From assembly GCA_021204635.1 (NCBI GenBank), contig JAJPZB010000178.1, positions 1 through 15,746 of the forward strand: a stretch of 15,746 nt of DNA, in the 5' to 3' direction. How positions within the stretch are numbered: the first letter of the stretch is position 1; each line of letters starts with the position of its first letter. This DNA comes from Opitutia bacterium (GTDB lineage Bacteria > Verrucomicrobiota > Verrucomicrobiia > Opitutales > UBA953). Below are positions 1 to 8,200 of the stretch, piece by piece. Below the pieces are notes generated by a model. The model ran no database searches, had not been told where the DNA came from, and was given only the letters and a program-made list of their open reading frames with translations. A program made the translations under genes and the position numbers.

Positions 1-30
1 GGTGGGTATTGGGTTGGTGGTGGCAACAGA
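1..30 (+). repeat. 18-base mini-repeat, one full and one partial unit at the window edge
   Basis: The G-rich core GGGTTGGTGGTGG lies at 11-23, preceded by the tail of another unit (GGTGGGTATTGG, 1-12). It sits directly downstream of the ispE stop (minus strand). It is the same family as the copies inside ispE and around 10.0-10.4 and 12.8-12.9 kb, and probably continues beyond the window. Confidence 0.75.
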
Positions 31-38
31 CCCCGCGT

Positions 39-1085
39 TTATTGCAGGACAACTTGTCGCACGAATGCGTTTGCGCCGAGGCTGTTGCGGATTGTTGCCT
101 CGGTGGCGAGAATGTCGCCACCACCGTCGCCACTGTCGCCACGGATTTCTGCGAAGCAGGCGCTGCCGCTACCACTCATTCTCGCGGAGAGTCCGTGGTG
201 TTCTCGCAGGATTTTAAACAGCGTTGGCAGGGCGAGAAATTTCCTGAATGCGGGTCGCTCCATGTTGTTTAGTTGCGGGAGCGCGCCCATCGGGTTTGCC
301 CGCCACTTAGCGATTTGCGCCTCGGCCTCGGCAACAGAGACGTAGTCGTGGGGTTTGTTGCGCCTCATTTCCGCATACGCCTCCGCTGTCGAAATGCCGA
401 ATGCCGGTTTGAAAACGAGGAATTTTCTTCCGCGCAGAGCCGCTGCCTCGGTGGCGGAAAGCATTTCTATTTTCTCGCCGCGGCCACGCATCAAAGCGGC
501 TTTTCCGAGCAGGAAAATCGGCACGTCGGAGCCTATGCGCTCTGCGATTGCGAACAAGCGGCGTTGGTGCTCCGTGCCCGAGAAATCTGCAGGCGGCATG
601 GTGGTGGCGGTCGGGTTGGTGGTGGCGACTGAGTCGGTGGTGGCGAATGGGTTGGTGGTGGGATTTGGGTTAGTGGTGGAACTCGGGTTGGTGGTGGGCA
701 TCCGCGAGATTTCGTCGAGCATTCGCAGCGCAGTTGCGGCATCGGAGCTCCCGCCACCAAGCCCTGCGCCGCTCGGAATCCGCTTTTTCACGACCCAGTG
801 CAGCGAGGCTCGGAGCGGGAATTGTTCGCGGAACAGCTTTGTCGCGCGCAAAACGAGATTGTTGTCGTCGCAAGGCAAATCGGGTTTGTCGCAGACCAAG
901 GTGTCGCGGGCATTGTCGCCAAATGTCGCGGTCAGCGAGATTTCATCGGCGAGATCGTTGCCGGCAACAATGGCGACGAGCGAGACGAGGTCGTGAAATC
1001 CGTCTTGCCGCGCCCCCGTTATTGCCAAGAGCAGATTCAGTTTTGCCGGCGCGAGGCGCGAGATTGTTGCGCGGGTATTTTCCAT
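39..1085 (-). CDS. ispE: 4-diphosphocytidyl-2-C-methyl-D-erythritol kinase (IspE) with a repeat-encoded insertion
   Basis: Cytosolic GHMP-family kinase that phosphorylates 4-diphosphocytidyl-methylerythritol in the MEP pathway to isoprenoid precursors. The 348-residue product starts with the typical APAKLNLLL segment (Lys15) and R-x-DGFHDL. It has the ATP-binding glycine loop PSGAGLGGGSSDAA (104-117), the IGSDVPIF motif with the likely catalytic Asp187, and the C-terminal GHMP motif SARMSGSGSACF (300-311). The family is usually about 280-300 residues. The excess is explained by residues 131-166, six TTNPxx-type hexapeptides encoded by an 18-base tandem repeat and placed just before the helix leading to IGSDVP. 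I chose the ATG at 1085 because the open frame upstream of it (to 1502) is low-complexity and overlaps hisG. No clear Shine-Dalgarno precedes it. A weak promoter-like pair (TTGAAA at 1122-1127, CAAATT at 1099-1104, minus strand) would give a very short leader. Function is well supported; whether the insertion is tolerated is inference. Confidence 0.93.
   Translation of the reverse strand: MENTRATISRLAPAKLNLLLAITGARQDGFHDLVSLVAIVAGNDLADEISLTATFGDNARDTLVCDKPDLPCDDNNLVLRATKLFREQFPLRASLHWVVKKRIPSGAGLGGGSSDAATALRMLDEISRMPTTNPSSTTNPNPTTNPFATTDSVATTNPTATTMPPADFSGTEHQRRLFAIAERIGSDVPIFLLGKAALMRGRGEKIEMLSATEAAALRGRKFLVFKPAFGISTAEAYAEMRRNKPHDYVSVAEAEAQIAKWRANPMGALPQLNNMERPAFRKFLALPTLFKILREHHGLSARMSGSGSACFAEIRGDSGDGGGDILATEATIRNSLGANAFVRQVVLQ
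102..122. repeat. Perfect 8-bp inverted repeat inside the ispE 3' end
   Basis: GGTGGCGA (102-109) and TCGCCACC (115-122) are perfect complements around a 5-base loop. They encode part of the glycine-rich GDGGGDILA stretch near the IspE C-terminus. The sequence resembles the GGTGG core of the local repeat family, so this may be a degenerate copy, but that link is only suggestive. Confidence 0.5.
597..704 (+). repeat. Six tandem 18-base units inside ispE
   Basis: Units begin at 597, 615, 633, 651, 669 and 687, exactly 18 bases apart, each with a core like GTTGGTGGTGG and a variable 7-base tail. Because 18 is a multiple of three, the array stays in frame on the minus strand and encodes TTNPSS, TTNPNP, TTNPFA, TTDSVA, TTNPTA and TTMPPA. 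The first unit (597) and third (633) are the most diverged from the core. The same core occurs in intergenic clusters elsewhere in the window, where spacing varies between 14 and 19 bases. Confidence 0.93.
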
Positions 1086-1130
1086 TTGTTGTGGGGAAAA
1101 TTTGCGCCGGCTCTGTTGCGATTTCAAAGC

Positions 1131-1173
1131 GAAAACAAAAGGCGTTCCCGCGCGGAGATTTGTCGGGAGCGCC
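1131..1173 (-). terminator. Intrinsic terminator downstream of hisG
   Basis: The arms GGCGTTCCCG (1141-1150) and CGGGAGCGCC (1164-1173) pair over 10 bp with one G-T wobble and a 13-base loop. Read on the minus strand, the hairpin is followed by TTTTGTTTTC (1140-1131). It lies between the hisG stop and the ispE start and probably separates the two transcripts. Confidence 0.75.
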
Positions 1174-1204
1174 TTTGTTGTCGCCGCAACAATGCGTTGC
1201 GCTT

Positions 1205-2092
1205 TTAGTAAACGACTTTGTTGAGCGGATATTCGATGATGCCCTCGGCGTTGTGCGTCTTGAGCGTCGGAATAATGTCGCGTGCGAGCTTGGAATCGAT
1301 GACGGTTTCGACGGCGACCCACGCGTCGTTGGAGAGGTTGGAAATCGTCGGATTGCGCAGGGCGGGGAGCTTTTCGATGACTTCGCCGAGCTTTTCCTTC
1401 GGGAGATTGAATTTCAGCCCGACGAGGTGCTTCGCCGTCAGCGCGGATTGGAGCATGAGCGCGATCGACTCGATTTTTTCGCGTTTCTTGGGATCCGCCC
1501 ACGCCTTTTTGTTGGCGATGAGTTTCGTGTTGGTCTTGAGGATTGTGTCGATGATGCGAAGTTTGTTCGCCTTTATCGAAGAGCCGGTTTCGGTGAGATC
1601 GACAATTGCGTCGGCGAGGTCGGGCACTTTCACCTCCGTTGCGCCCCAGGAAAATTCCACCTGCGCGCTGATGCCTTGGCTTTCGAGGAAGCGGCGCGTG
1701 GTCTCGACGAGCTCTGTCGCGATGCGCTTTCCCTGCAAATCTTTGACGGTTTTGATTTCAGAGGCCTCGGGGACGCAGATGACCCAGCGGCTTTGCACGT
1801 TGGAGGCGCGGGAATACACGAGGTCGCAGACTTCCACGACATCGGCGGAGTTTTCCACAACCCAGTCGTAGCCGGTGAGCCCGCAGTCGAAAAATCCGTG
1901 CTCGACGTAGCGCGCGATTTCCTGCGCGCGGACGAAGCGACCGTCCAAGGCGGGATCGTCGAAGGAGGGGCGATACGAGCGCGAGCTTTTCACCACCGGG
2001 TATCCTGCCTGCGCGAAGAGCGCGAGCGTGGATTCCTCGAGGCTTCCCTTTGGCATTCCGATCATCAGATATGGTGTTGTCGTTTCCGGCAT
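1205..2092 (-). CDS. hisG: ATP phosphoribosyltransferase, long form (HisG)
   Basis: First enzyme of histidine biosynthesis, joining ATP and PRPP to phosphoribosyl-ATP in the cytosol. The 295-residue product begins with the family's MIGMPKGSLEEST segment. It contains the PRPP-binding signature DLTETGSSIKANKLRIID (165-182) and extends into a C-terminal ACT-like regulatory domain (about 210-295, including AKHLVGLKFN and NAEGIIEYPLNKVV). That domain marks the long, hexameric, histidine-inhibited form that does not need HisZ. The ATG at 2092 gives the conserved N-terminus; the in-frame extension to 2248 is unlike the family. Only a weak purine-rich stretch precedes the start. No other his gene is nearby, so it stands alone, with its own terminator downstream and an upstream gene in the opposite direction. 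Confidence 0.95.
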   Translation of the reverse strand: MPETTTPYLMIGMPKGSLEESTLALFAQAGYPVVKSSRSYRPSFDDPALDGRFVRAQEIARYVEHGFFDCGLTGYDWVVENSADVVEVCDLVYSRASNVQSRWVICVPEASEIKTVKDLQGKRIATELVETTRRFLESQGISAQVEFSWGATEVKVPDLADAIVDLTETGSSIKANKLRIIDTILKTNTKLIANKKAWADPKKREKIESIALMLQSALTAKHLVGLKFNLPKEKLGEVIEKLPALRNPTISNLSNDAWVAVETVIDSKLARDIIPTLKTHNAEGIIEYPLNKVVY

Positions 2093-2140
2093 ATTTGTTT
2101 CTTTCGTTATGTTGGGATTGAAAAAAAGTGGATTCGTTCC

Positions 2141-2214
2141 AGCCTTTACGGCGGCGCGAACCTTGTCAAGCCGCAAGAATTTTGTTTGACAATTCTCCGA
2201 GGCAGTGAGATTTT
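2141..2214. promoter_or_regulatory. Divergent promoter region between hisG and the lipoprotein gene
   Basis: A consensus -35 box TTGACA occurs on the plus strand at 2186-2191 and another on the minus strand at 2169-2164, pointing away from each other toward the lipoprotein gene and hisG. The matching -10 boxes are poor: GATTTT at 2209-2214 for the plus strand, and a TAAAGG/GTAAAG stretch near 2143-2149 for the minus strand. The -35 boxes are seen directly; their use as promoters is inferred. Confidence 0.4.
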
Positions 2215-2288
2215 CGCAAACAGAAACCGCACGGTTGCGGTCTCGCATTCTTTTTTCTACATCAATTTATCCCCAAAAATTCTGCCTT

Positions 2289-3059
2289 ATGAGAAAACTT
2301 CTCGCGATTCTTGCCTGCGCGTCCGTATTCGTTTGCTTCGGCTGTGCCTCTAATGGCAACAGCACAAGAAGCCCCTGGAGCGCGGGCTCATCGAGACCCG
2401 CCGCTCCTGCCGCCTCAGCCCCCGATGAAGGCGAAAAGAGCGACGATAATGAAGTTGTTGCCGCTCCCGACGGAGAAGGCGATGGCGATTTCAAACTCGG
2501 AGAAAATCTCCGCGAAGCAGTTGAGGCCGAGGGCGCGAACATGATCGCAAATGCTTCCGCCACAGAGGTTATTCCGCCGCCGCGCGAAGGAAAAATGCTC
2601 GTCATGACTGTCGAGCCGAGCCTTTCGCTCGTGGAGTTCAAATCGGTTGAGCAATTCAAAAAGGGCGACCGCATTACGTTTTACAAGAACATGAAGCCGG
2701 GCGTCTTGGCTGTCGTTGGTGAGCCGAAACCGCAGACATATCAGCCGCCTGTCAGCAGCCACGGCGACGTGCGCGATCCTGTTAAATTCTGGGTCTATAC
2801 CGCAGAAGAAGTGCGTGGTGTCATCGAATCGCCCGAAATCGAAGTCGAAGACGAACTCGTTTGCACGCCGTTTGTTGACCACGACAAACCGAGCAAAGAC
2901 AAGGTCGTTGCCCGTTGCCCGCACTGCGGTCAGCCGCTCAACGTGCCCGGCTCCGGAATCGGAGACGCCAGCGCCGCTGTTGACGACGAAGATGAAGACG
3001 AAGCCGGCTCTGACGACGAGGAAGAAGATTACTCTGACGACAGCGACGACGAGGACTAA
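2289..3059 (+). CDS. Hypothetical lipoprotein with CxxC motif and acidic C-terminal tail
   Basis: Not recognised as a named family. The 256-residue product has a short basic N-terminus and a hydrophobic stretch ending at Cys19 (VCFGC), a likely though non-ideal lipobox. A Ser/Pro/Ala-rich linker follows (about 20-45). A folded central part (about 90-205) contains the stretches EGKMLVMTVEPSLSLVEFK and DRITFYKNMKPGVLAVVG; it looks beta-rich and could be a small SH3-like or OB-like module. Then comes one knuckle, RCPHCGQPL (Cys210 and Cys213), and a tail of almost only Asp/Glu/Ser (about 232-256). The ATG at 2289 is chosen because it starts the signal peptide. It is monocistronic: divergent promoter region upstream, strong terminator downstream. 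Probably anchored to a membrane facing the periplasm; function unknown. Confidence 0.85.
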   Translation: MRKLLAILACASVFVCFGCASNGNSTRSPWSAGSSRPAAPAASAPDEGEKSDDNEVVAAPDGEGDGDFKLGENLREAVEAEGANMIANASATEVIPPPREGKMLVMTVEPSLSLVEFKSVEQFKKGDRITFYKNMKPGVLAVVGEPKPQTYQPPVSSHGDVRDPVKFWVYTAEEVRGVIESPEIEVEDELVCTPFVDHDKPSKDKVVARCPHCGQPLNVPGSGIGDASAAVDDEDEDEAGSDDEEEDYSDDSDDED

Positions 3060-3087
3060 TTCATCGCGCGCAAGCCTTAGATTTTTC

Positions 3088-3143
3088 GCGACAAAGCGGG
3101 TTGCTCCACAGCGGGGCGCCCGCTTTGTCGCTTATTATTTTTT
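3088..3143 (+). terminator. Strong intrinsic terminator after the lipoprotein gene
   Basis: A perfect 13-bp stem (GCGACAAAGCGGG at 3088-3100, CCCGCTTTGTCGC at 3119-3131) with an 18-base loop is followed by TTATTATTTTTT. It isolates the lipoprotein gene from the efflux operon. Confidence 0.9.
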
Positions 3144-3167
3144 CCGAAAAATCGCGAAAAAAATTCG

Positions 3168-3206
3168 TTGACGCCCGCATTTTAAAAAATTAGAACGAGC
3201 GTTCTA
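3168..3206 (+). promoter_or_regulatory. Promoter with overlapping palindromic operator for the efflux operon
   Basis: TTGACG (3168-3173) and TAGAAC (3191-3196) form a -35/-10 pair with a 17-base spacer. The -10 is the left arm of a perfect palindrome, TAGAACG-AG-CGTTCTA (3191-3206). Such palindromes are typical binding sites of TetR-family dimers, and the next gene encodes one, so binding would block RNA polymerase and make the operon self-repressed. The predicted start of transcription falls only about 10-15 bases before the GTG start codon at 3216, which has no Shine-Dalgarno sequence. The palindrome is seen; repression is inference. Confidence 0.75.
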
Positions 3207-3215
3207 TTTTTTTGC

Positions 3216-3851
3216 GTGAAGGGCAAATCGACAACGAGAGACAAAATTTTGGACGCGGCGGAGCAGCTGTTTGCTGACCGCGGTTATGCGCGGGCGTCAA
3301 TCAGGGCGATTACAGACCGCGCCCGCGTCAACCTTTCCGTCGCCTATCACTATTTTGAGTCCAAAGAAAGCCTCTTGACCGAGGTCTTGAAGCGCTTTCT
3401 TTTGCCGATAACGGAAGAGGAAAAGAAGCGCCTTACCTCCGCGCTCGAAAAAAGTTCCGGCGAGCCGCTTCCGTTGCGCACGCTCCTCGAAATTTTTTCG
3501 CTCCCGAGGCTGGCACACAGCTCGCGGCGCGCGCTCGCAATCGTCTCCATGCTCTTTTCGCAGGCGCGGAAAAATGCGGACGGCGGGCGGCTCGCGCAAA
3601 TCGCGCGCGGGATTTTCAAGGAGACGGACGAAATTTTCGAGCGGGAGTTTTCCCGCACAATCCCTGGCCTGAAATTGCCGGAGTTGCGACTGAGGCTCAT
3701 GTGCATGAACGTGATTCTCTACAGCGTGCTCAAAAAATCGCACGGCGAAGCAAAGATAAATCGCGACATCACCGGAATTTCGGAAGACCAATTCGTGGAA
3801 ATAATTTTCAAGAGCTTCGAAGCCATCATGACTGCGGAGCCGACGATATGA
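3216..3851 (+). CDS. TetR/AcrR-family transcriptional repressor of the efflux operon
   Basis: DNA-binding regulator of 211 residues. The N-terminal TetR domain is clear: RDKILDAAEQLFADRGY (8-24), then the helix-turn-helix ASIRAITDRARVNLSVAYHYF (about 27-47) and the conserved SKESLL. The C-terminal part is all-helical and would hold the ligand-binding and dimerisation surface; the stretch LKRFLLPITEEEKKRL resembles regulators with PsrA/CecR-like tails, but I cannot assign a subfamily. The GTG at 3216 is used because it gives the usual short N-terminal arm before the helix-turn-helix. It is the first gene of the efflux operon, 31 bases before the membrane-fusion gene. An operator-like palindrome sits over its promoter, so it very likely represses itself and the pump until an inducing compound binds. 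Confidence 0.93.
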   Translation: MKGKSTTRDKILDAAEQLFADRGYARASIRAITDRARVNLSVAYHYFESKESLLTEVLKRFLLPITEEEKKRLTSALEKSSGEPLPLRTLLEIFSLPRLAHSSRRALAIVSMLFSQARKNADGGRLAQIARGIFKETDEIFEREFSRTIPGLKLPELRLRLMCMNVILYSVLKKSHGEAKINRDITGISEDQFVEIIFKSFEAIMTAEPTI

Positions 3852-3882
3852 CACACAAAGTCAAATAAAAACGGAAACAAAC

Positions 3883-5172
3883 ATGAGAAAACAAAGCACA
3901 TTGAAAACTGCGACGGTTTCTTTCGGCATTTTGATTGCCGCCGGAATGTTCGCTCTGCCGGGTTGCGAGAAACAAGAGGCGAAGCTCAAAGAAGAAGGCC
4001 CCGCCATGTTCCCCGCTTCGACAATGGTCGTGAAGGCAGAAGACCGCGAACTTCGCGAAGAGTTGCCGGGTCGCGTGGATGCAATCCGCAATGCGGAAGT
4101 CCGCGCGCGGGCGACCGGAATCGTCAAGAAAATTGCTTTCAAAGAGGGCGATTTCGTAAAGGCAAATCAGGTGCTTTTCGAAATTGATCCGGAGGAATTG
4201 GAGGCCTTGCTCGCCAGCGCCGAAGCGTCTCTCGAAGCGGCAAAAGTCCAGTTGGAAAGCGCGGAAATCCTTTACAAGCGCTATTCTGCACTTGTCAAAA
4301 CGGGCGGCGTTTCGCAACAGAACTACGACGATTCCCGCATCGCCGTCGATAACGCGAAGGCAAATCTTCTCGGCTGCGAGGCGGCTGTGAAAACCGCGAA
4401 AATCAACCTCAGCTACGCGACTGTGGTTTCCCCGATCGACGGCGTCATCGGCGAGGCAATCGTGACGGAAGGCGCATTGGTCAGCGCGTCGCAGGCGACA
4501 CTGCTCGCCGTCGTCCAGCAAATGGACCCGATTTACTTCGACTTTTCGCAGTCGGGGCGCAAGTTGCTCGAATTTCGCCGCGCGGTGAAAGAGGGTAGCA
4601 TTGAGCAAATCGACGGCACAATTCCGGTGAAACTCCTTCTCGAAGACGGTTCCGAATATTCGCACGTGGGCACATTGAAGTTCTCCGACGTCTCCGTCGA
4701 ACAATCGACCGGCATGTTCAAACTTCGCGCCGAATTCCCGAATCCCGAGCACACGCTGCTCCCAGGCATGTATGCGCGGGCGATAATCGTGCAGGGCATT
4801 GACAAAAAGTCCATCTTGGTCCCGCAAGTCGCGGTCACGCGCGGCACGGCGGGCAGGGCGTCTGTGTTCCGCCTCAACGAAAACCGCATCGTGGAAACGC
4901 GCTCGATCAAGGCGACGGAAATGGACGCCAACGGCAACTGGATCGTCTCCGCAGGCCTCGAGCCCGGCGACGAAATCGTCATCGATTCCATCACGCAGGT
5001 CAGCGCGATGACGACAAAGGGCGCCGTCCGCATTCCCACGGCGGAAGAACTGAAAAAAATGCAGGCTGCCATGGCGGGCGAGAAACCCGCAGAAGCGCCG
5101 GCAGTGCCGGAATCTGCCGAGGCGGAATCTGCTCCGGCGGCGTCCGAGGCAACAGTTCAGGAAGCCAGCTGA
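3883..5172 (+). CDS. RND efflux periplasmic adaptor (membrane-fusion lipoprotein, AcrA/MexA-like)
   Basis: Periplasmic adaptor that links the inner-membrane pump to the outer-membrane channel. The 429-residue product has a signal peptide ending in the lipobox ALPGC (Cys28). A split lipoyl (biotinyl-like) domain follows (about 70-100, with GIVKKIAFKEGDFVKANQVLFEIDP; second half near SPIDGVIGEAIVTEGALVS). Between the halves lies a helical hairpin (about 102-180), and after them come the beta-barrel and membrane-proximal domains (to about 385). The last ~40 residues are a low-complexity Ala/Glu/Pro tail. The ATG at 3883 starts the signal peptide; a weak GGAAA lies upstream. The order adaptor, pump, channel is typical of AcrAB-TolC-type systems. 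The substrate cannot be told from sequence. Confidence 0.95.
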   Translation: MRKQSTLKTATVSFGILIAAGMFALPGCEKQEAKLKEEGPAMFPASTMVVKAEDRELREELPGRVDAIRNAEVRARATGIVKKIAFKEGDFVKANQVLFEIDPEELEALLASAEASLEAAKVQLESAEILYKRYSALVKTGGVSQQNYDDSRIAVDNAKANLLGCEAAVKTAKINLSYATVVSPIDGVIGEAIVTEGALVSASQATLLAVVQQMDPIYFDFSQSGRKLLEFRRAVKEGSIEQIDGTIPVKLLLEDGSEYSHVGTLKFSDVSVEQSTGMFKLRAEFPNPEHTLLPGMYARAIIVQGIDKKSILVPQVAVTRGTAGRASVFRLNENRIVETRSIKATEMDANGNWIVSAGLEPGDEIVIDSITQVSAMTTKGAVRIPTAEELKKMQAAMAGEKPAEAPAVPESAEAESAPAASEATVQEAS

Positions 5173-5195
5173 GTTTCGATGTTTTCCACAATCGC

Positions 5196-5241
5196 TCCCG
5201 CGTGCGCGCAACTTTGCTGCAATGTGCGGCGCCGCGCGGGA
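5196..5241 (+). other. Intercistronic inverted repeat between adaptor and pump genes
   Basis: The 105-base gap holds a perfect 7-bp pair, TCCCGCG (5196-5202) and CGCGGGA (5235-5241), with a G+C-rich 32-base interior that can pair further. No T run follows directly; TTTTTTAATTTTT comes about 19 bases later, close to the pump start. It could protect the adaptor mRNA or attenuate the pump gene, but no function is demonstrated. Confidence 0.35.
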
Positions 5242-5277
5242 ACGACAATCCGCAAGCGAATTTTTTAATTTTTCATC

Positions 5278-8200
5278 ATGTCAAAATTCTTCATTGACCG
5301 CCCCGTCTTTGCATGGGTGCTCGCGATTTTGATCGTAATCGCGGGAGCCATCTCGATAAAGATGCTCCCGATAGCGCAATACCCGACGATCGCGCCGCCA
5401 TGTATCGCCGTCCAGGCAACATATTCCGGCGCGTCTGCCGAAACGACGCAAAAAACCGTCACGGCGATTATCGAGCAACAGCTCAACGGTATCGATAACT
5501 TGCTCTACATGACGTCATCGTCGGACTCGATGGGCAATTCCGAGATCGACGTTTACTTCAACGCCGGCACGAACGACGACACCGCGCAGGTGCAGGTTCA
5601 GAACAAGGTCTCGCTCGCGACGCCGATGCTCCCCTCCGTCGTCCAGCAAACCGGCATCACCGTGCAGAAATCTTCGCGCAACATTGCGCTCGTCGCTTGC
5701 ATTTACTCAAAAGACGGCTCGATGGCGAAGGACGAGATCGGGAACTACGTCGCGTCCAACATTCTCGACCAGATTCAGCGAATCAACGGCGTCGGCAACG
5801 TCATGTTCTTCGGCGCTGAAAACGCCATGCGCATTTGGTTGGACGCCGACAAACTCAATTCCTTCAACATGACGGCGGAAGATGTCGTCGCCGCGTTGCA
5901 AGCGCAGAACCTTCAGGTGCCGGCGGGCGAAATCAACGCCGCTCCGGCAGTCCCGGGCGCGAAAATCAACATCACGATTCAGGGGCCCAACACACTCGAC
6001 ACGCCGACGGAGTTTGAAAACATCATTCTCCGCGCGACGCAGGACGGTGCCCGCGTCTATCTGAAAGACGTCGCCACTGTCCAACTCGGCGCTAAGGATT
6101 ACAGCTACGAAGCGCACTTCGACGGCATGGTCACCGCAGGTCTCGGTATTAAGCTCGCCACGGGCGCGAACGCGCTCGAAGTCACCAACGCGGTCAAGGA
6201 AAAGTTGGAAGAACTTTCCAAGTACTTCCCCGAAGGTTTGGCGTATGGCTTCCCATACGACACGACGCTCTTCGTCAAAATCTCGATCAAAGAAGTTATC
6301 AAAACCCTCGTCGAAGCTCTTATCCTCGTCTTCTTCGTCATGCTCGTGTTCTTGCAGAACCTCCGCGCGACGTTCATTCCGACAATCGTTATCCCGATCG
6401 CGTTGTGCGGAACTTGCGCGGCGCTGTTCGCGATGGGATTCTCGGTAAACATTTTGACGATGTTCGGCATGGTGCTGGCAATCGGTATTCTCGTTGACGA
6501 CGCGATTGTCGTCATCGAAAACGTCGAGCGAATTATGGCGGAGGAGGGGCTGTCGCCGCGAGACGCCACGCGCAAGGCGATGGGGCAGATTTCCAACGCC
6601 CTCGTCGGCATCACGCTCGTCCTCATAACCGTGTTCGTCCCGATGGCGTTCTTCTCGGGCTCTGTCGGAATCATTTACCGCCAGTTCTCGCTGACGTTGA
6701 TTTCTTCAATGGTGTTCTCGCTGTTCCTCGCCTTGACGCTGACCCCGGCGCTTTGCGCTTCGATTTTGAAGCACGACCCGACGGGGCAAAAGCACGGCAT
6801 CGCGGGCTTGTTTAATCGCGGCATGGAAAACATGACGCGCGGATACAAAAACATTGTCGCGAGACTTATCCGCCACGCCGCAGTCGGCATCATCGGCTTC
6901 CTCGCCGTCGGCGCCGGATTCATGTGGCTTTACCTGAGGCTTCCCACCGCGTTCCTCCCCGACGAAGACCAAGGCAACATCGTGGCGATTCTCCAACTCC
7001 CGCCAAACGCGACTCAGGAGCGCACGCTGGAACTCGTGAAAGAATACGAGAACTACGTTCTCAAGTTGCCCGACGTCGCAGGCACCATGATTGTCCAAGG
7101 CTTCTCGTTCAACGGCCACGGGCAAAACGTGGGCTTGGCGTTCATCAAGTTGCGAGATTGGAGCTTGCGTAAGGGCTACGAACACTCTGCCCCGGCAATT
7201 GCGGCAGAAATCAGCAAGCACTTCCAGACGGTCCGCGACGGTATGATCATCTCGATGAACCTTCCTGCAATTGCCGAACTCGGAAACACGACCGGATTTG
7301 AATACCAATTGCAGGATCGCGGCGGCGTCGGCCACGACGCTCTCGTGGCTGCGAAAAACTACATCTTGGCAAAGGCAAATGCGCCGGAATCTGCGATGAC
7401 TGGCGTCCGTCTGCAAGGCCTCGAAGACGTCCCGCTGATCAACATGAAAGTCGATCTCGAAAAGGCGCAAATCCACGGCGTCGATATCGGTTCTCTTTAT
7501 GACGTGATTCAGATCGCGCTCGGCTCCTACTACGTAAACAACTACGTGCAGGGCTCGCGCGTCCAGCGCGTAATCGTCCAACTCGACGCAAAAGACCGGT
7601 CGAACCTGGACGCGATAAAGAACATGTACGTCCGCTCGAGCTCGGGCGAGATGATGCCGCTTTCGGAAATCGTTTCCTTTGAGTGGGCGCAGGGCTCTCC
7701 GGCGCTGACGCGCTACAACGGGTTCTCGTCGCTCAACATCGTCGGGCAGCCGAAGCCCGGTCGCTCTTCCGGCGAGGCAATGCAGGAGTTCAACGACTTG
7801 GTCGCGTCGCTCCCCGCCCAAGGCATGTCCGGAATCGGCGGCGAATGGACGGGGCAGTCTCTCGAAGAAATCACGGCGGGAAATCAAGAGATTTACCTCT
7901 ACATTCTTTCCCTCGTCATCGTCTTCCTCTGCCTCGCGGCTCTATATGAAAGTTGGTCGATACCGTTCGCCGTTATTCTCGTCGTCCCTGTCGGAATTTT
8001 CGGCTGCGTCTCCGCGACAACACTCATGAGCCTTTACAACGACGTTTACTTCAAGGTCGGCTTCCTCGTCATCATCGGTCTTTCCACGAAAAACTCGATT
8101 TTGATCATCGAATTTGCGAAAGACTTGCAAGACCAAGGCCACTCGCTCTACGACGCGACTGTTCTCGCCGTGCAAATGCGACTTCGCCCGATTTTGATGA

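Noticed and set aside
597..704. CRISPR-like array of 18-base repeats
   Set aside because: Units are short with only 5-7 variable bases and no true spacers, they encode protein in frame, and no cas gene is nearby.
1086..1502. N-terminal extension of ispE to 1502
   Set aside because: The extra 139 residues are Arg/Gln-rich, antisense-like low-complexity sequence overlapping hisG and a terminator; the conserved IspE start is at 1085.
734..2353. 539-residue plus-strand open frame
   Set aside because: It lies opposite ispE and hisG, is Arg/Asp-rich shadow sequence, and shows no domain.
3826..5211. 461-residue minus-strand open frame
   Set aside because: It is the complement of the membrane-fusion protein gene, a common shadow in G+C-rich DNA.
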